The notes under the pieces are model-generated. The model worked only from the letters and a program-made list of their open reading frames with translations, ran no database searches and was not told the DNA's origin. A stretch of 24,955 nucleotides of DNA, from NCBI GenBank assembly GCA_002383485.1, contig DFYY01000023.1:1-24955 (forward strand), written 5' to 3'. This stretch comes from Bacteroidales bacterium UBA4070 (GTDB taxonomy: Bacteria > Bacteroidota > Bacteroidia > Bacteroidales > VadinHA17). The translations under genes and the position numbers were made by a program. Positions 14,884 through 23,112 of the stretch are shown one piece after another (within the stretch, counting starts at the first letter, position 1; the number at the start of each line of letters is the position of its first letter).

Positions 14884-17666
14884 CTGTAAAGCAGGTATTT
14901 CTGTCTTATATCCATGAACTCCTCAACATCATCCTGGCAGGCTTTGACAACCTCCTCAACCGTGACATCCGGTTCATTCAGTTTCCTCATAATAACCGGC
15001 GGAGACCAACGGAGAGAATCAGGACTGGTTTTCCTGTAAGCGTCAATTATATGAAGCGCTGCCTCAACCGAGCGATATGCAGCCGGGTCGGTGAGCATGA
15101 TCTCAACGCCTCCGCACATTTCGTCCCATGGCTTTCCGCGTCGGTTACTGCCAGTGCCGGACGAACGTGGAATAAAATAGAGAGGCCTGAAATATGCACC
15201 CCTGATACCGCGGGAATTCAGGTCTCCTGCTGCCTTCTCGGCATTGACCCAGGGAGCGCCGGTGACGATGAAGGGCTTGGTCATACCCCTTCCCTCCGAC
15301 ATGTTGGTCCTCTCGAAGAGGCACTGACCCGGGTACACCACGGCCGTCTCCCAGTTGTCAATATTAGGTGAAGGCATCACCCACTGCAGTCCTGTCTCGT
15401 TCCACATCATGTTCCTGCGCCATCCCTTCATCTTAATGACTGTGAGGTCAACTCCGTACCCCTCTGTCTCGTTCCACATCTTTGCAAGCTCGCCGTAGGT
15501 CATGCCATGCCTGAGAGGCAGGCGGTGGTTATAAATACTGACAGTATCCTGCATAGGACCCTCAACCACCCTGCCTCCGAGCGGATTGGGCCTGTCAAGG
15601 ACGATAAATGGTATGCCTGCCTTTGCACATGCTTCCATGGCATGTGACATCGAGAATTTGAAGGTATACCACGCCGATCCCACTCCCTGTATGTCGAAGA
15701 GCATCACGTCAATGCTGTCGAGCCACTCTTTCTTCGGAGCCCAGGAGGTGCCGTAGAGGCTGTAAACAGGCACACCTGTTGCAGGGTCCTTTTCGCCGTC
15801 GGTGAAGATCCGGCCCTGCTGTGCTCCGCGCACTCCGTGCTCGGCACCGAACAGCGCCACGAGGTTGACACCCGTGGTGGTGGCAAGTATGTCAACTGTG
15901 CTGCGCATATCAATCCCTACAGCGGAAGGATTGGTGATCAGTCCTACCCGCTTGCCTCTTATTAGATCAAGATGTTCCGCGATAAGAACATTTATTCCGG
16001 GAGTCACTACAGGCACCGGTACCGGCGGCCTCTTCATGCCGTCATAGAACTCCGCCAGAACCTTGTCCAGGACCGGAGCATCGGCAAAGGTGAATCCAGT
16101 CACCGCCATCCTGCGGACCGGACTCTCGTTGCCGAAGCGGTCAACCGCTGAGACGGCGATGCTGTCAAGCTTAATCAGCGCCTGCCCGGCACTCTTCACA
16201 TTCTCCCGCGGAGTGCGGGTCAGATAGGTGCGGTTGACTGTAAAGGCAGGAATTGCATCCCCGGCGACCGTATTCCCGTGAATATTCTGGTTCCACTGTG
16301 TACCGTACTTGTAATAAACCACCGTCCGGCCAACATCTGCCGGCTCCGGATGGATCCATGAGATGTTCAGCTTTCCACCCTCTGCCTTCATTGTCACAAC
16401 CGGTGGGGCAGGTGCTTTGGTGTCAAGCCATGGCATTGGCGGCACCAGGGCCGGCCTGCGATAGGGTCCTTCGGCTACTGCCTTCACAAGCTCAGGTGTA
16501 TTGACCAGAGGCCCGATGCTCCAGTGGATTACTCCGGGACTCGCAGGCAGAAGGCCCCTTGTGACCATGATCTGGTTAACAGTCTCGTCGGCGGCCCTGG
16601 AGGCAGGCGAGAGCCCTATGCTTATCCCCGGCCACAGATGGCGACCCTTCAGATTCTGATCCTTCCACCACCCAAGCAGTACCGGGAAACTCTGGGCTAT
16701 CTGGTTGATGGGCCAGTAAAGCTGCGGTGAATAGTAGTCGATCCACCCCTTATTGAGCCATCGCTTCGCATCGGCATAAAGCGTCTCGTGCTGGTTGAAG
16801 CCACCGCCGATGGCAGGAGGATTGTAGGGCTGCCATATGCCAAAGGGACTCAGCCCGAACTTGACCCATGGCTTCTCGGCCTTGATCCCTTCATATAGCC
16901 TCTCTATAAATACATTAACAGCATCACGCCTCCAGTCGGAGCGCGACAATTTACCACCTGCAGCCTGATAGGCCTGCCAGCTCTGATCATCAGGAAAATC
17001 CTTGAAGTTATTGTAATCGGGATATGGATAAAAATAGTCGTCAAAATGTATTCCGTCGAGGTCATACCTGCGCACCAGGTCCATAACCACATTGTAGGAG
17101 TGATCCTGCGTCCCCTTCAGGGCCGGATCCATCCACCAGTAGTTCTCTACCTCGAGTTTCAGCACAAGGTCAGGGCGTTTCCTGACTATGGAGGCATCAG
17201 TGGGCGGTCCCCCGGCGGGATGGTTTGCCCGGTAAGGATTGAGCCATGCATGGAGCTCGATACCCCTGGCATGCGCCTCATCTATCCAGAACTGCAACGG
17301 GTCATACAAGGGATCAGGGGCTTTACCCTGTTCACCGGTAAGGTAGTATGACCACGGCTCGAGGTCGCTTTTATACATTGCATCACAATGTGGCCTTACC
17401 TGGAAGACGACTGCATTGAAGTTGTTTTTATCAAGCAGATCCAGCAGGGCAATGGCCTCGCTCTTCTGCTCCTCAACGGAGAGACCGGGCTTACTGGGCC
17501 AGTTGATGTTGGCGACGGTTGCCACCCATGCGGCACGAAACTCGCGCTCAGCTGCCGGTGTACGGCCTGACGGATCACCCGTCACGGCTTTTTCGGAGGT
17601 TGCACATCCGGTGATGACAATAGCCGTCAGCACTGTAAAAACTCTGAATAATGATTTTCCTGCCAT
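14880..17666 (-). CDS. GHL10 glycosidase - FN3-like - NamZ (DUF1343) fusion lipoprotein
   Basis: Two glycan-active domains are fused in one 928-residue lipoprotein. The N-terminal signal is FRVFTVLTAIVITGC. Residues about 35-360 form a GHL10 (DUF187) domain, with REFRAAWVATVANINWPSK, then FNAVVFQVRPHCDAMYKS, then LDGIHFDDYFYPYPDY. This family includes E. coli DigH (YddW), which acts on peptide-free glycan. A fibronectin III-like stretch follows (about 410-520). The C-terminal part (about 550-925) is DUF1343, the NamZ exo-beta-N-acetylmuramidase family. It shows GKRVGLITNPSAVG, FGAEHGVRG with E609, DIQGVGSAWYTF and DRPNPLGG. ATG 17666 is preferred over TTG 17699 because it directly precedes the signal peptide. 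The stop overlaps the amidase start. The domain families are clear; the combined function is inferred. Confidence 0.88.
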   Translation of the reverse strand: MAGKSLFRVFTVLTAIVITGCATSEKAVTGDPSGRTPAAEREFRAAWVATVANINWPSKPGLSVEEQKSEAIALLDLLDKNNFNAVVFQVRPHCDAMYKSDLEPWSYYLTGEQGKAPDPLYDPLQFWIDEAHARGIELHAWLNPYRANHPAGGPPTDASIVRKRPDLVLKLEVENYWWMDPALKGTQDHSYNVVMDLVRRYDLDGIHFDDYFYPYPDYNNFKDFPDDQSWQAYQAAGGKLSRSDWRRDAVNVFIERLYEGIKAEKPWVKFGLSPFGIWQPYNPPAIGGGFNQHETLYADAKRWLNKGWIDYYSPQLYWPINQIAQSFPVLLGWWKDQNLKGRHLWPGISIGLSPASRAADETVNQIMVTRGLLPASPGVIHWSIGPLVNTPELVKAVAEGPYRRPALVPPMPWLDTKAPAPPVVTMKAEGGKLNISWIHPEPADVGRTVVYYKYGTQWNQNIHGNTVAGDAIPAFTVNRTYLTRTPRENVKSAGQALIKLDSIAVSAVDRFGNESPVRRMAVTGFTFADAPVLDKVLAEFYDGMKRPPVPVPVVTPGINVLIAEHLDLIRGKRVGLITNPSAVGIDMRSTVDILATTTGVNLVALFGAEHGVRGAQQGRIFTDGEKDPATGVPVYSLYGTSWAPKKEWLDSIDVMLFDIQGVGSAWYTFKFSMSHAMEACAKAGIPFIVLDRPNPLGGRVVEGPMQDTVSIYNHRLPLRHGMTYGELAKMWNETEGYGVDLTVIKMKGWRRNMMWNETGLQWVMPSPNIDNWETAVVYPGQCLFERTNMSEGRGMTKPFIVTGAPWVNAEKAAGDLNSRGIRGAYFRPLYFIPRSSGTGSNRRGKPWDEMCGGVEIMLTDPAAYRSVEAALHIIDAYRKTSPDSLRWSPPVIMRKLNEPDVTVEEVVKACQDDVEEFMDIRQKYLLYR

Positions 17667-17828
17667 AGTGATAAAGGTTTTGATAGTGGGCTGATACAAA
17701 TATAAAAAACCTGCCCGGCCGGCATAGGAACAGACACAAAAAATTACCAGAAGTTATACAACATATATCATACAAATTTCAAGGGGCAATAGTTTTGTCA
17801 ATACAAGCTCGCAGAGATCAAAAAGGAT

Positions 17829-17852
17829 CCTCGTAGAGGATCAGGAATTGTA
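17829..17852 (+). repeat. 24-bp repeat, copy 1
   Basis: This copy has CCTCGTAGA, seven variable bases, then GAATTGTA. It matches copy 2 at 20 of 24 positions. The first half lies in the perfect hairpin at 17826-17842. A weaker, incomplete relative, CTCGCAGAGATCA, lies just before it at 17808-17820. Confidence 0.65.
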
Positions 17853-17880
17853 GTACAGTGGATACGAGAAATATTTCCAC

Positions 17881-17904
17881 CCTCGTAGATGGTGAAGAAT
17901 TGTA
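17881..17904 (+). repeat. 24-bp repeat, copy 2
   Basis: Same pattern as copy 1 (CCTCGTAGA, seven variable bases, GAATTGTA), starting 52 bases later in the same orientation. TACGAG at 17864-17869, the inverse of CTCGTA, lies between the two copies. Confidence 0.65.
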
Positions 17905-17956
17905 AAGGCTTGACACCAAAAATCAGCCCGGTTCGGGTGGGTGGGGGCATGTCATA

Positions 17957-17980
17957 TACAATTCTTAATGCTCTACGAGC
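17957..17980 (-). repeat. 24-bp repeat, copy 3 (inverted)
   Basis: Read on the minus strand this copy has GCTCGTAGA, seven variable bases, then GAATTGTA. It matches copy 2 at 19 of 24 positions but lies in the opposite orientation. The conserved ends with a variable centre resemble a two-part site. Confidence 0.6.
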
Positions 17981-18015
17981 AATATCCAATGTATGACATT
18001 ATCAGAGATTCAAAA

Positions 18016-18780
18016 CTACACCAGTGTAACCTCAATCCCCTTCTCGCGGATTATCTGGATGAAATTGCCAGGGGCGTTCCTGTCAGTAATTATGTGATGC
18101 ACCTTGTTCAGGTTGCCTATCTTTCCGAAACCTCTCTTTCCGAACTTGGTTGAATCAGCAAGCACTATCACCTCCTGCGCAGCATTGATCATATACTGGT
18201 TAAGGTGTGCCTCGGCGATATTGCTGGTAGTCAGCCCGTGATCCAGGTCCAGGCCGTCGATCCCGATAAAGAGCTTGCTGCACATCATCTCCGTCAGAAG
18301 TGACTCTGCATACGGACCGATTACAGAGGCAGAGCTTTTGCGCAGTGATCCGCCAAGTTGTATTATATCAATATTGGGCTTGTAGCTGAGTATGAGCGAC
18401 ACCTTGACTGAAGGGGTTATCACCGTGATGGGTTCAGTGATTGTGATATGCTGCGCGAAGGTCAGGACAGTAGTGCCTGAAGCAATGATAATACGGTCAT
18501 TCTTCACCAGCAGCCTGTTTGCCGCCTCGGCTATCCTTGTCTTTTCAGTAACCTGTACCTTTTCCTTCTCGTCTATATGCCTGTCGATTGTCAACGCACT
18601 TACCTGCCCGGCACTGCCGTGACTCCGGATAAGCATCCTTCTCTCCTCAAGATCTTTCAAATCCTTTCGAATCGTAACTTCCGAAACTCCCAACCGTAAG
18701 CTCAGGTCATGTACTCTCACATAACCCTCCTTTTCAAGTTCGGCCAGTATTATCTTGTGGCGCTGAGCGATGTTTCTCAT
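18016..18780 (-). CDS. DeoR/GlpR-family transcriptional regulator
   Basis: The protein is a sugar-phosphate-responsive regulator of the DeoR family, probably the local repressor of glycerol-3-phosphate genes. The N-terminal winged helix-turn-helix is clear: AQRHKIILAELEKEGYVRV, then SLRLGVSEVTIRKDLKDLEE. The C-terminal sensor domain (DeoRC) shows IIIASGTTVLTFAQH, FIGIDGLDLDHGLTTSNIAE and VLADSTKFGKRGF, typical phosphate-sugar-binding motifs. The length of 254 residues is normal for the family. It is divergent from glpD across a 204-base AT-rich region, the classical arrangement for a regulator and its target. The effector is therefore inferred to be glycerol-3-phosphate; another sugar phosphate is possible. 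It does not overlap the repeats downstream of its stop. Confidence 0.9.
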   Translation of the reverse strand: MRNIAQRHKIILAELEKEGYVRVHDLSLRLGVSEVTIRKDLKDLEERRMLIRSHGSAGQVSALTIDRHIDEKEKVQVTEKTRIAEAANRLLVKNDRIIIASGTTVLTFAQHITITEPITVITPSVKVSLILSYKPNIDIIQLGGSLRKSSASVIGPYAESLLTEMMCSKLFIGIDGLDLDHGLTTSNIAEAHLNQYMINAAQEVIVLADSTKFGKRGFGKIGNLNKVHHIITDRNAPGNFIQIIREKGIEVTLV

Positions 18781-18817
18781 GATTGCAGACCGTATACCGG
18801 ATTTGTTGATTGCCTTT

Positions 18818-18849
18818 CAAAGATAAAAACAAAAGTAAAATAAAACAAG
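18818..18849 (-). promoter_or_regulatory. Putative promoter of the DeoR-type regulator gene
   Basis: On the minus strand, TATCTTTG (18818-18825) fully matches the Bacteroidota -7 consensus TAnnTTTG. A TTG (18846-18848) lies 20 bases upstream, near the expected -33 position. Transcription would start near 18811, giving a leader of about 30 bases before the ATG at 18780. Confidence 0.45.
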
Positions 18850-18951
18850 AAAAATAAACTCTTAAAAAAGATTAAAATATTTCGATTTGTTATTTTTTCT
18901 TTCTTTTTTGTTTTGAATTGACGAAAGCTTGTCCTAATTTTACCTTGTTTT
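18826..18951. promoter_or_regulatory. Candidate operator cluster between the DeoR-type gene and glpD
   Basis: The heptamer AAAACAA occurs on the plus strand at 18826-18832 and 18842-18848, and on the minus strand at 18908-18914 and 18945-18951. The two inverted pairs flank the middle of the divergent region and overlap the predicted promoters. A regulator binding several such sites could control both genes. The region is very AT-rich, so chance occurrence is a real alternative. Confidence 0.3.
18912..18942 (+). promoter_or_regulatory. Putative promoter of glpD
   Basis: TTTG (18912-18915) and TAATTTTA (18935-18942) are 19 bases apart, close to the Bacteroidota TTTG/TAnnTTTG pattern with one mismatch in the -7 box. 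Transcription would start near 18950, about 35 bases before the TTG start of glpD. Confidence 0.35.
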
Positions 18952-18984
18952 TCTGACATAAATCACAATTAAGCCATTATAACA

Positions 18985-20556
18985 TTGGAAAGAGAAGATT
19001 TTCTAAAGAATTTGAAAGATTCAAAAAAGCAGTGGGACTTCATCATCATCGGAGGAGGCGCTACCGGTCTGGGTATAGCCGTTGATGCAGTGACCAGGGG
19101 CTACAGCACCCTCCTGCTTGAGCAGTCGGATTTTGCCAAAGCCACCTCGGCCCGAAGTACGAAACTCGTTCACGGAGGAGTACGATATCTCCAGAAAGGT
19201 GATGTCGCTCTCGTGAGGGAGGCTCTCCGCGAGAGGGGTTATCTGCGCAGGAATGCGCCTCACCTGGTGAAGAATCAGCGTTTCATCATCGGCAACTATA
19301 AGTGGTGGGAAAAGCCCTTTTACACCATTGGACTGACATTCTATGATCTGCTCTCGGGCAGCATGAGCCTGGGACGTTCACTGCCGATGAGCCGCGACAG
19401 GGTCATAAAATCAATCCCTCAGATAGTACAGAATGGTCTCAAGGGTGGAGTTGTCTACCACGACGGCCAGTTTGATGACTCGCGCCTTGCCATAAACCTG
19501 ATGCAGACAGCGGTTGAAAATGGAGCTACCATGGTTAACTATGCAAAGGTGACACAGTTGCTCAAGAGTTCAGCCGGAAAGATAACAGGAGTTGTAGCCC
19601 GCGATGAACTGGAAGGTACCAATTTCACAGCTACAGGCAGTTGCATCATCAACGCCACGGGCATCTTCGTGGATGAGGTAATCAGGATGGATAACCCTGC
19701 AGAGAAACCTCTTGTAAGACCCAGCCAGGGTGTTCACCTCGTGGTGGACAAAAGCTTCCTGGGCGGTGATGACGCCATCATGATACCGAAGACCAGCGAC
19801 GGAAGGGTGATGTTCGGTGTGCCATGGCATAACCGCGTCATACTCGGCACAACCGACGTTCCCGTTAAGGATTTCGTTCTTGAACCGAAAGCCCTCGACG
19901 AGGAGGTCGACTTTATCCTTGAGACTGCAGGCAGGTACCTCGATAAGAAACCGCAGCGCAGTGACGTTCTCTGCGTTTTCGCAGGACTGAGGCCCCTTGC
20001 GGCACCAAAGCATGACAGTGAGGATGCAAAGACCAAGGAGATCTCACGCAGCCATAAGCTGGTAGTAGCCCCCTCCGGGCTGGTTACGATTACAGGAGGC
20101 AAATGGACCACCTACCGAAAAATGGCGGAGGATACAGTCAACGCCGGCATTAAAACAGGAAAACTGCCCTTCAGGGAGTGCAGGACCATGAATCTTAAAA
20201 TACACGGATATCTTGAGAAACCAGACAGGAGCGACAGGCGGTACATCTACGGAAGTGATCTGGATGAGCTTCTGAAGATGCAGCATGAGAACCCCTCATG
20301 GGCTGAAACGCTTAACGGGGAGACAGATTTCACTGCGGGTGAAGTCATATGGGCCGTAAGGAAAGAGATGGCACGCACAGTGGATGACGTCCTTGCACGC
20401 AGGGTGAGAGTTCTTTACCTGGATGCAAAACAGTCCATAGCACTTGCACCGAAAGTGGCTGAGGTCATGGCGGCAGAGCTGGGCAGGGACAGTAACTGGG
20501 TTCGTCAACAGGTGGATGAATACACAGCAATGGCCAAGGGCTATGTAATGGCTTGA
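18985..20556 (+). CDS. glpD: FAD-dependent glycerol-3-phosphate dehydrogenase
   Basis: GlpD oxidises glycerol-3-phosphate to dihydroxyacetone phosphate at the inner membrane, passing electrons to quinone. The N-terminal FAD site is WDFIIIGGGATGLGIAV, and SARSTKLVHGGVRYLQ is the second hallmark of the DAO superfamily. VMFGVPWHNRVILGTTDVP and VFAGLRPLAAP follow, and VTITGGKWTTYRKMAEDTV closes the FAD domain. A C-terminal helical domain (about 395-523) is present. The length of 523 residues is normal. The start is probably the TTG at 18985: the frame is closed upstream at 18970 and there is no ATG before the FAD motif. The upstream region carries possible sites for the divergent DeoR-type regulator. 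glpT follows after 151 bases. Confidence 0.96.
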   Translation: MEREDFLKNLKDSKKQWDFIIIGGGATGLGIAVDAVTRGYSTLLLEQSDFAKATSARSTKLVHGGVRYLQKGDVALVREALRERGYLRRNAPHLVKNQRFIIGNYKWWEKPFYTIGLTFYDLLSGSMSLGRSLPMSRDRVIKSIPQIVQNGLKGGVVYHDGQFDDSRLAINLMQTAVENGATMVNYAKVTQLLKSSAGKITGVVARDELEGTNFTATGSCIINATGIFVDEVIRMDNPAEKPLVRPSQGVHLVVDKSFLGGDDAIMIPKTSDGRVMFGVPWHNRVILGTTDVPVKDFVLEPKALDEEVDFILETAGRYLDKKPQRSDVLCVFAGLRPLAAPKHDSEDAKTKEISRSHKLVVAPSGLVTITGGKWTTYRKMAEDTVNAGIKTGKLPFRECRTMNLKIHGYLEKPDRSDRRYIYGSDLDELLKMQHENPSWAETLNGETDFTAGEVIWAVRKEMARTVDDVLARRVRVLYLDAKQSIALAPKVAEVMAAELGRDSNWVRQQVDEYTAMAKGYVMA

Positions 20557-20610
20557 CAACAACCGTAAGACAATAATTATGGGGAAGCTTAAACCCGGTG
20601 CGCTGATATG

Positions 20611-20629
20611 TAACATTTAATTAATGTTA
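20611..20629. promoter_or_regulatory. AT-rich palindrome between glpD and glpT
   Basis: TAACATT and AATGTTA flank a TAATT spacer, forming a perfect 7-bp dyad in the 151-base gap. It is too AT-rich and lacks a T-run, so it is a weak terminator candidate. A regulator binding site ahead of glpT is equally possible. Confidence 0.3.
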
Positions 20630-20707
20630 AAGAAACAGGAACGTTAGAAAGAAAGACAATATTTGACCAACGGAAAAGTGAAGCCCTAACCAGACAAAAG
20701 AACACCT

Positions 20708-22168
20708 ATGATAAACTTTCTGAAACCACCGCCCTATAAAGAACCACTTCCGGAGGAGAAGGTAGACAAAACCTACAAGAGGCTGCGTCTGCAGGTCTTC
20801 ATGGGGGCCTTCATCGGGTATGCAGCCTATTACCTTGTCCGCAAGAACCTGGCCCTCGCAATTCCCGGCATGATCCAGCCCGTTGAGAACGGCGGTCTTG
20901 GCTACACCAAACTCGAGCTCGGGATTGCTCTGTCGGCAATCTCGATAGCCTATGCCTTCAGCAAGTTCATCATGGGAGCTCTCTCAGACAGGTCAGATGC
21001 CAGGAAGTTCCTGGTGATAGGCCTCATACTCTCATCATTGCTTATGATGTCAGTAGGGCTCTTCCCCTTTGCCACCAGCGCTGTATGGATCATTTTTCTC
21101 TTCATGCTTTTCATAGGATGGCTTGGAGGGATGGGATGGCCTCCATGCGGACGCATCATGGTACACTGGTTTTCTCACAAGGAGCGAAGCTTCAAGATGG
21201 GCATCTGGAACACCTCCCACACTGTTGGCAGCGGCCTGATGGGCAACCTGGCAGCATGGGGAACGGTTCTCCTGGGCGGCTTTTTCCTGGTTGACATCGG
21301 CGGAGGCGTTATGGTTGAACAGAGCTGGAGGGCAGTCTTCGTCTTCCCCAGCGCAGTGGCACTCCTCCTGACACTCTTCTGCTGGTGGGCGCTGCGAGAC
21401 ACACCGCAGTCATGCGGCCTTCCTTCCATTGACAAGTACCGGAACGATTTCCCCGCGCAGAAGGAAATGAGCTCCGACAAAAAGATTCCCGTAAAGGAAC
21501 TCTTCGTCAAGTACATCTTCACCAACAGGATACTGTGGCTGATAGCCCTTGCAAACGTCTTTGTCTATCTCATAAGATACGGCATTGGCGACTGGGCACC
21601 CACCTATTGTGAGGAGGCAGGGCTTCTGACCAGCGAACAGAGCAAGATGGCATTCTCGCTTCATAACTATGCCGGTGTGCCTGGCATGGTGCTTATAGGA
21701 TGGATCTCATCGAAGGTATTCAAAGGCCGCTGCGCTCCCGCCAACGTATTGTACATGGTGCTGGTGCTGCTCAGTGTGATTCTCTACTGGAAAGCAGTAC
21801 CGGTGGCCACATTCTTTGCCAACGCCCTGGGCACCGACCCTGATACCACACGGGTCACAGTCGTCTATTCGGCCCTGATTGCAATCGGCTTCTTTATCTA
21901 CGGACCCGTGGCCCTCATCGGTGTGCAGGCAATCAACCTGGTACCGAAAAACGCGGCCGGCACAGCCGCGGGATTTGTCGGACTCTTTGGTTACCTCATC
22001 GGCGACGCGCTCCTCTCAAAGGTGCTTATCGGCGCGGTGGCTGACAATGTCAGCCTTGGCTGGAGTGCCACATTCTGGATCTTCATCGTTGCCAGTATCC
22101 TGGCGGCGCTCTTCTCTGCAACCACATGGAAAAAGGAAAAAGAAACATACCTCGGAAACACAAAGTGA
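20708..22168 (+). CDS. glpT: Glycerol-3-phosphate:phosphate antiporter
   Basis: GlpT imports glycerol-3-phosphate across the inner membrane in exchange for phosphate (organophosphate:Pi antiporter family, major facilitator fold). The match to E. coli GlpT is extensive. It shows YYLVRKNLALAIPGM with the first substrate-binding arginine, FSKFIMGALSDRSDARKFL, GMGWPPCGRIMVHWFSHKER and WNTSHTVGSGL. It also has ALANVFVYLIRYGIGDWAPT with the second binding arginine, then IYGPVALIG and GTAAGFVGLFGYL. Twelve membrane spans are expected and hydrophobic stretches fit this. The 486-residue length is slightly above the E. coli protein (452). One difference is THTVG-type sequence where E. coli has AHNVGG. 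It lies between glpD and a phosphatase gene that begins 5 bases after its stop. Confidence 0.96.
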   Translation: MINFLKPPPYKEPLPEEKVDKTYKRLRLQVFMGAFIGYAAYYLVRKNLALAIPGMIQPVENGGLGYTKLELGIALSAISIAYAFSKFIMGALSDRSDARKFLVIGLILSSLLMMSVGLFPFATSAVWIIFLFMLFIGWLGGMGWPPCGRIMVHWFSHKERSFKMGIWNTSHTVGSGLMGNLAAWGTVLLGGFFLVDIGGGVMVEQSWRAVFVFPSAVALLLTLFCWWALRDTPQSCGLPSIDKYRNDFPAQKEMSSDKKIPVKELFVKYIFTNRILWLIALANVFVYLIRYGIGDWAPTYCEEAGLLTSEQSKMAFSLHNYAGVPGMVLIGWISSKVFKGRCAPANVLYMVLVLLSVILYWKAVPVATFFANALGTDPDTTRVTVVYSALIAIGFFIYGPVALIGVQAINLVPKNAAGTAAGFVGLFGYLIGDALLSKVLIGAVADNVSLGWSATFWIFIVASILAALFSATTWKKEKETYLGNTK

Positions 22169-22173
22169 TTATT

Positions 22174-23103
22174 ATGAAACGACTAACACTTTCTTTTCTT
22201 GCAGCCGCATTTTGCGCAACCCTTACACTCAACGCACAGACATACAGACATATCTCCGGCTGGTCGCAGGAGATAAATGACCGGATCGAAGCATTCCTCA
22301 ATACCACGGTCACCATGAACATAAGAAAAGTGGCTGTGTTTGACAGTGACGGAACCACCTTTGGCCAGGTGCCGTACTACCTGGCTGACGAAGCGTTGTA
22401 CCGCTATGCTGACGTGGTTCTGAAAGAGAGAAAGGACCGGGAGGCTAAAGAGAAGCTGAAGATACTTGAGAGGATGGTAAAGGACGGTGATAATGTCGGC
22501 AAACCATATGTGGAGGACAGGGTCCATTTCCTCTCAGGTCTCTCACCGGATGAGATTGCCAATATTGGCTATGATTGCTATGTGGAGTCATACAGGGACA
22601 AGACCTATCCCGAGATGAAGCAGCTCGTGGCAAACCTCAAGGAGTACGGTTTCGAAGTATACATTCTTACGGCCTCTCCTGAATTCCTCTACCAGAAGTT
22701 CGTCTCCGAGGAGTACGGCATACCGGTCACCAATATTGTGGGTGCCAAATGCGTGGTAAAGGAAGGTATCACCACAGGTGAGATCATCCCTCCCATCCCT
22801 CAGGATGACGGCAAGGCACATACGATAGAGACCTTCATCAAGGCAAGGCCGCTGATAGTAGGAGGCAACAGCCGCGGCGACATGGACATGCTGAACGAGT
22901 CGGCAGGCCTGAAGATTGTTGTCAATCCTGATGACATTACCGTTCGCGGTCCGGAAGACGGCCCTATGAGCGGACATACTGTAAAAACATACTGGGAAAA
23001 GGAAGGTGCACTGATAGTCAGGTGCAATGACGTGAGGGACCCGAAGGTTAAATTTCACACTGAAGAGTGGAAGATCAGACAGAACATTGCTAACCCCAAA
23101 TGA
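22174..23103 (+). CDS. Exported HAD-family phosphatase
   Basis: This is a haloacid dehalogenase-superfamily phosphohydrolase with a signal peptide (RLTLSFLAAAFCATLTLNAQ), so it acts in the periplasm. Motif I is VAVFDSDGTTF, with nucleophile D57 and acid/base D59. Motif II is YILTASPEF. Motif III/IV is GGNSRGDMDML with D236. A helical cap region lies between motifs I and II (about residues 65-160), as in phosphoserine phosphatase-like members. ATG 22174 is chosen because the signal peptide begins there and it lies 5 bases after glpT; an upstream ATG at 22126 would overlap glpT. The length is 309 residues. The substrate is unknown. The neighbours suggest a glycerophospholipid-derived phosphate such as phosphocholine or phosphoethanolamine, but this is only inference. 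Confidence 0.85.
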   Translation: MKRLTLSFLAAAFCATLTLNAQTYRHISGWSQEINDRIEAFLNTTVTMNIRKVAVFDSDGTTFGQVPYYLADEALYRYADVVLKERKDREAKEKLKILERMVKDGDNVGKPYVEDRVHFLSGLSPDEIANIGYDCYVESYRDKTYPEMKQLVANLKEYGFEVYILTASPEFLYQKFVSEEYGIPVTNIVGAKCVVKEGITTGEIIPPIPQDDGKAHTIETFIKARPLIVGGNSRGDMDMLNESAGLKIVVNPDDITVRGPEDGPMSGHTVKTYWEKEGALIVRCNDVRDPKVKFHTEEWKIRQNIANPK

Positions 23104-23112
23104 CAGACAGAA

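Larger units (their letters stand above)
17667..18015. other. 349-bp gene-free region with repeats, upstream of the GHL10-NamZ gene
   Basis: No gene or RNA was recognised. The stretch lies between the start of the GHL10-NamZ gene and the stop of the DeoR-type regulator, both on the minus strand. It contains the three 24-bp repeat copies listed separately. It also has a 7-bp perfect hairpin (GATCCTC-GTA-GAGGATC, 17826-17842) and a 5-bp dyad (GTGGA/TCCAC, 17858-17880) that ends exactly where the second repeat copy begins. Confidence 0.6.

Noticed and set aside
17829..17980. Regular-looking short repeats as a possible CRISPR array.
   Set aside because: Only two direct copies plus one inverted copy exist, they vary by about 20%, and the spacing is irregular. 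No cas gene is nearby.
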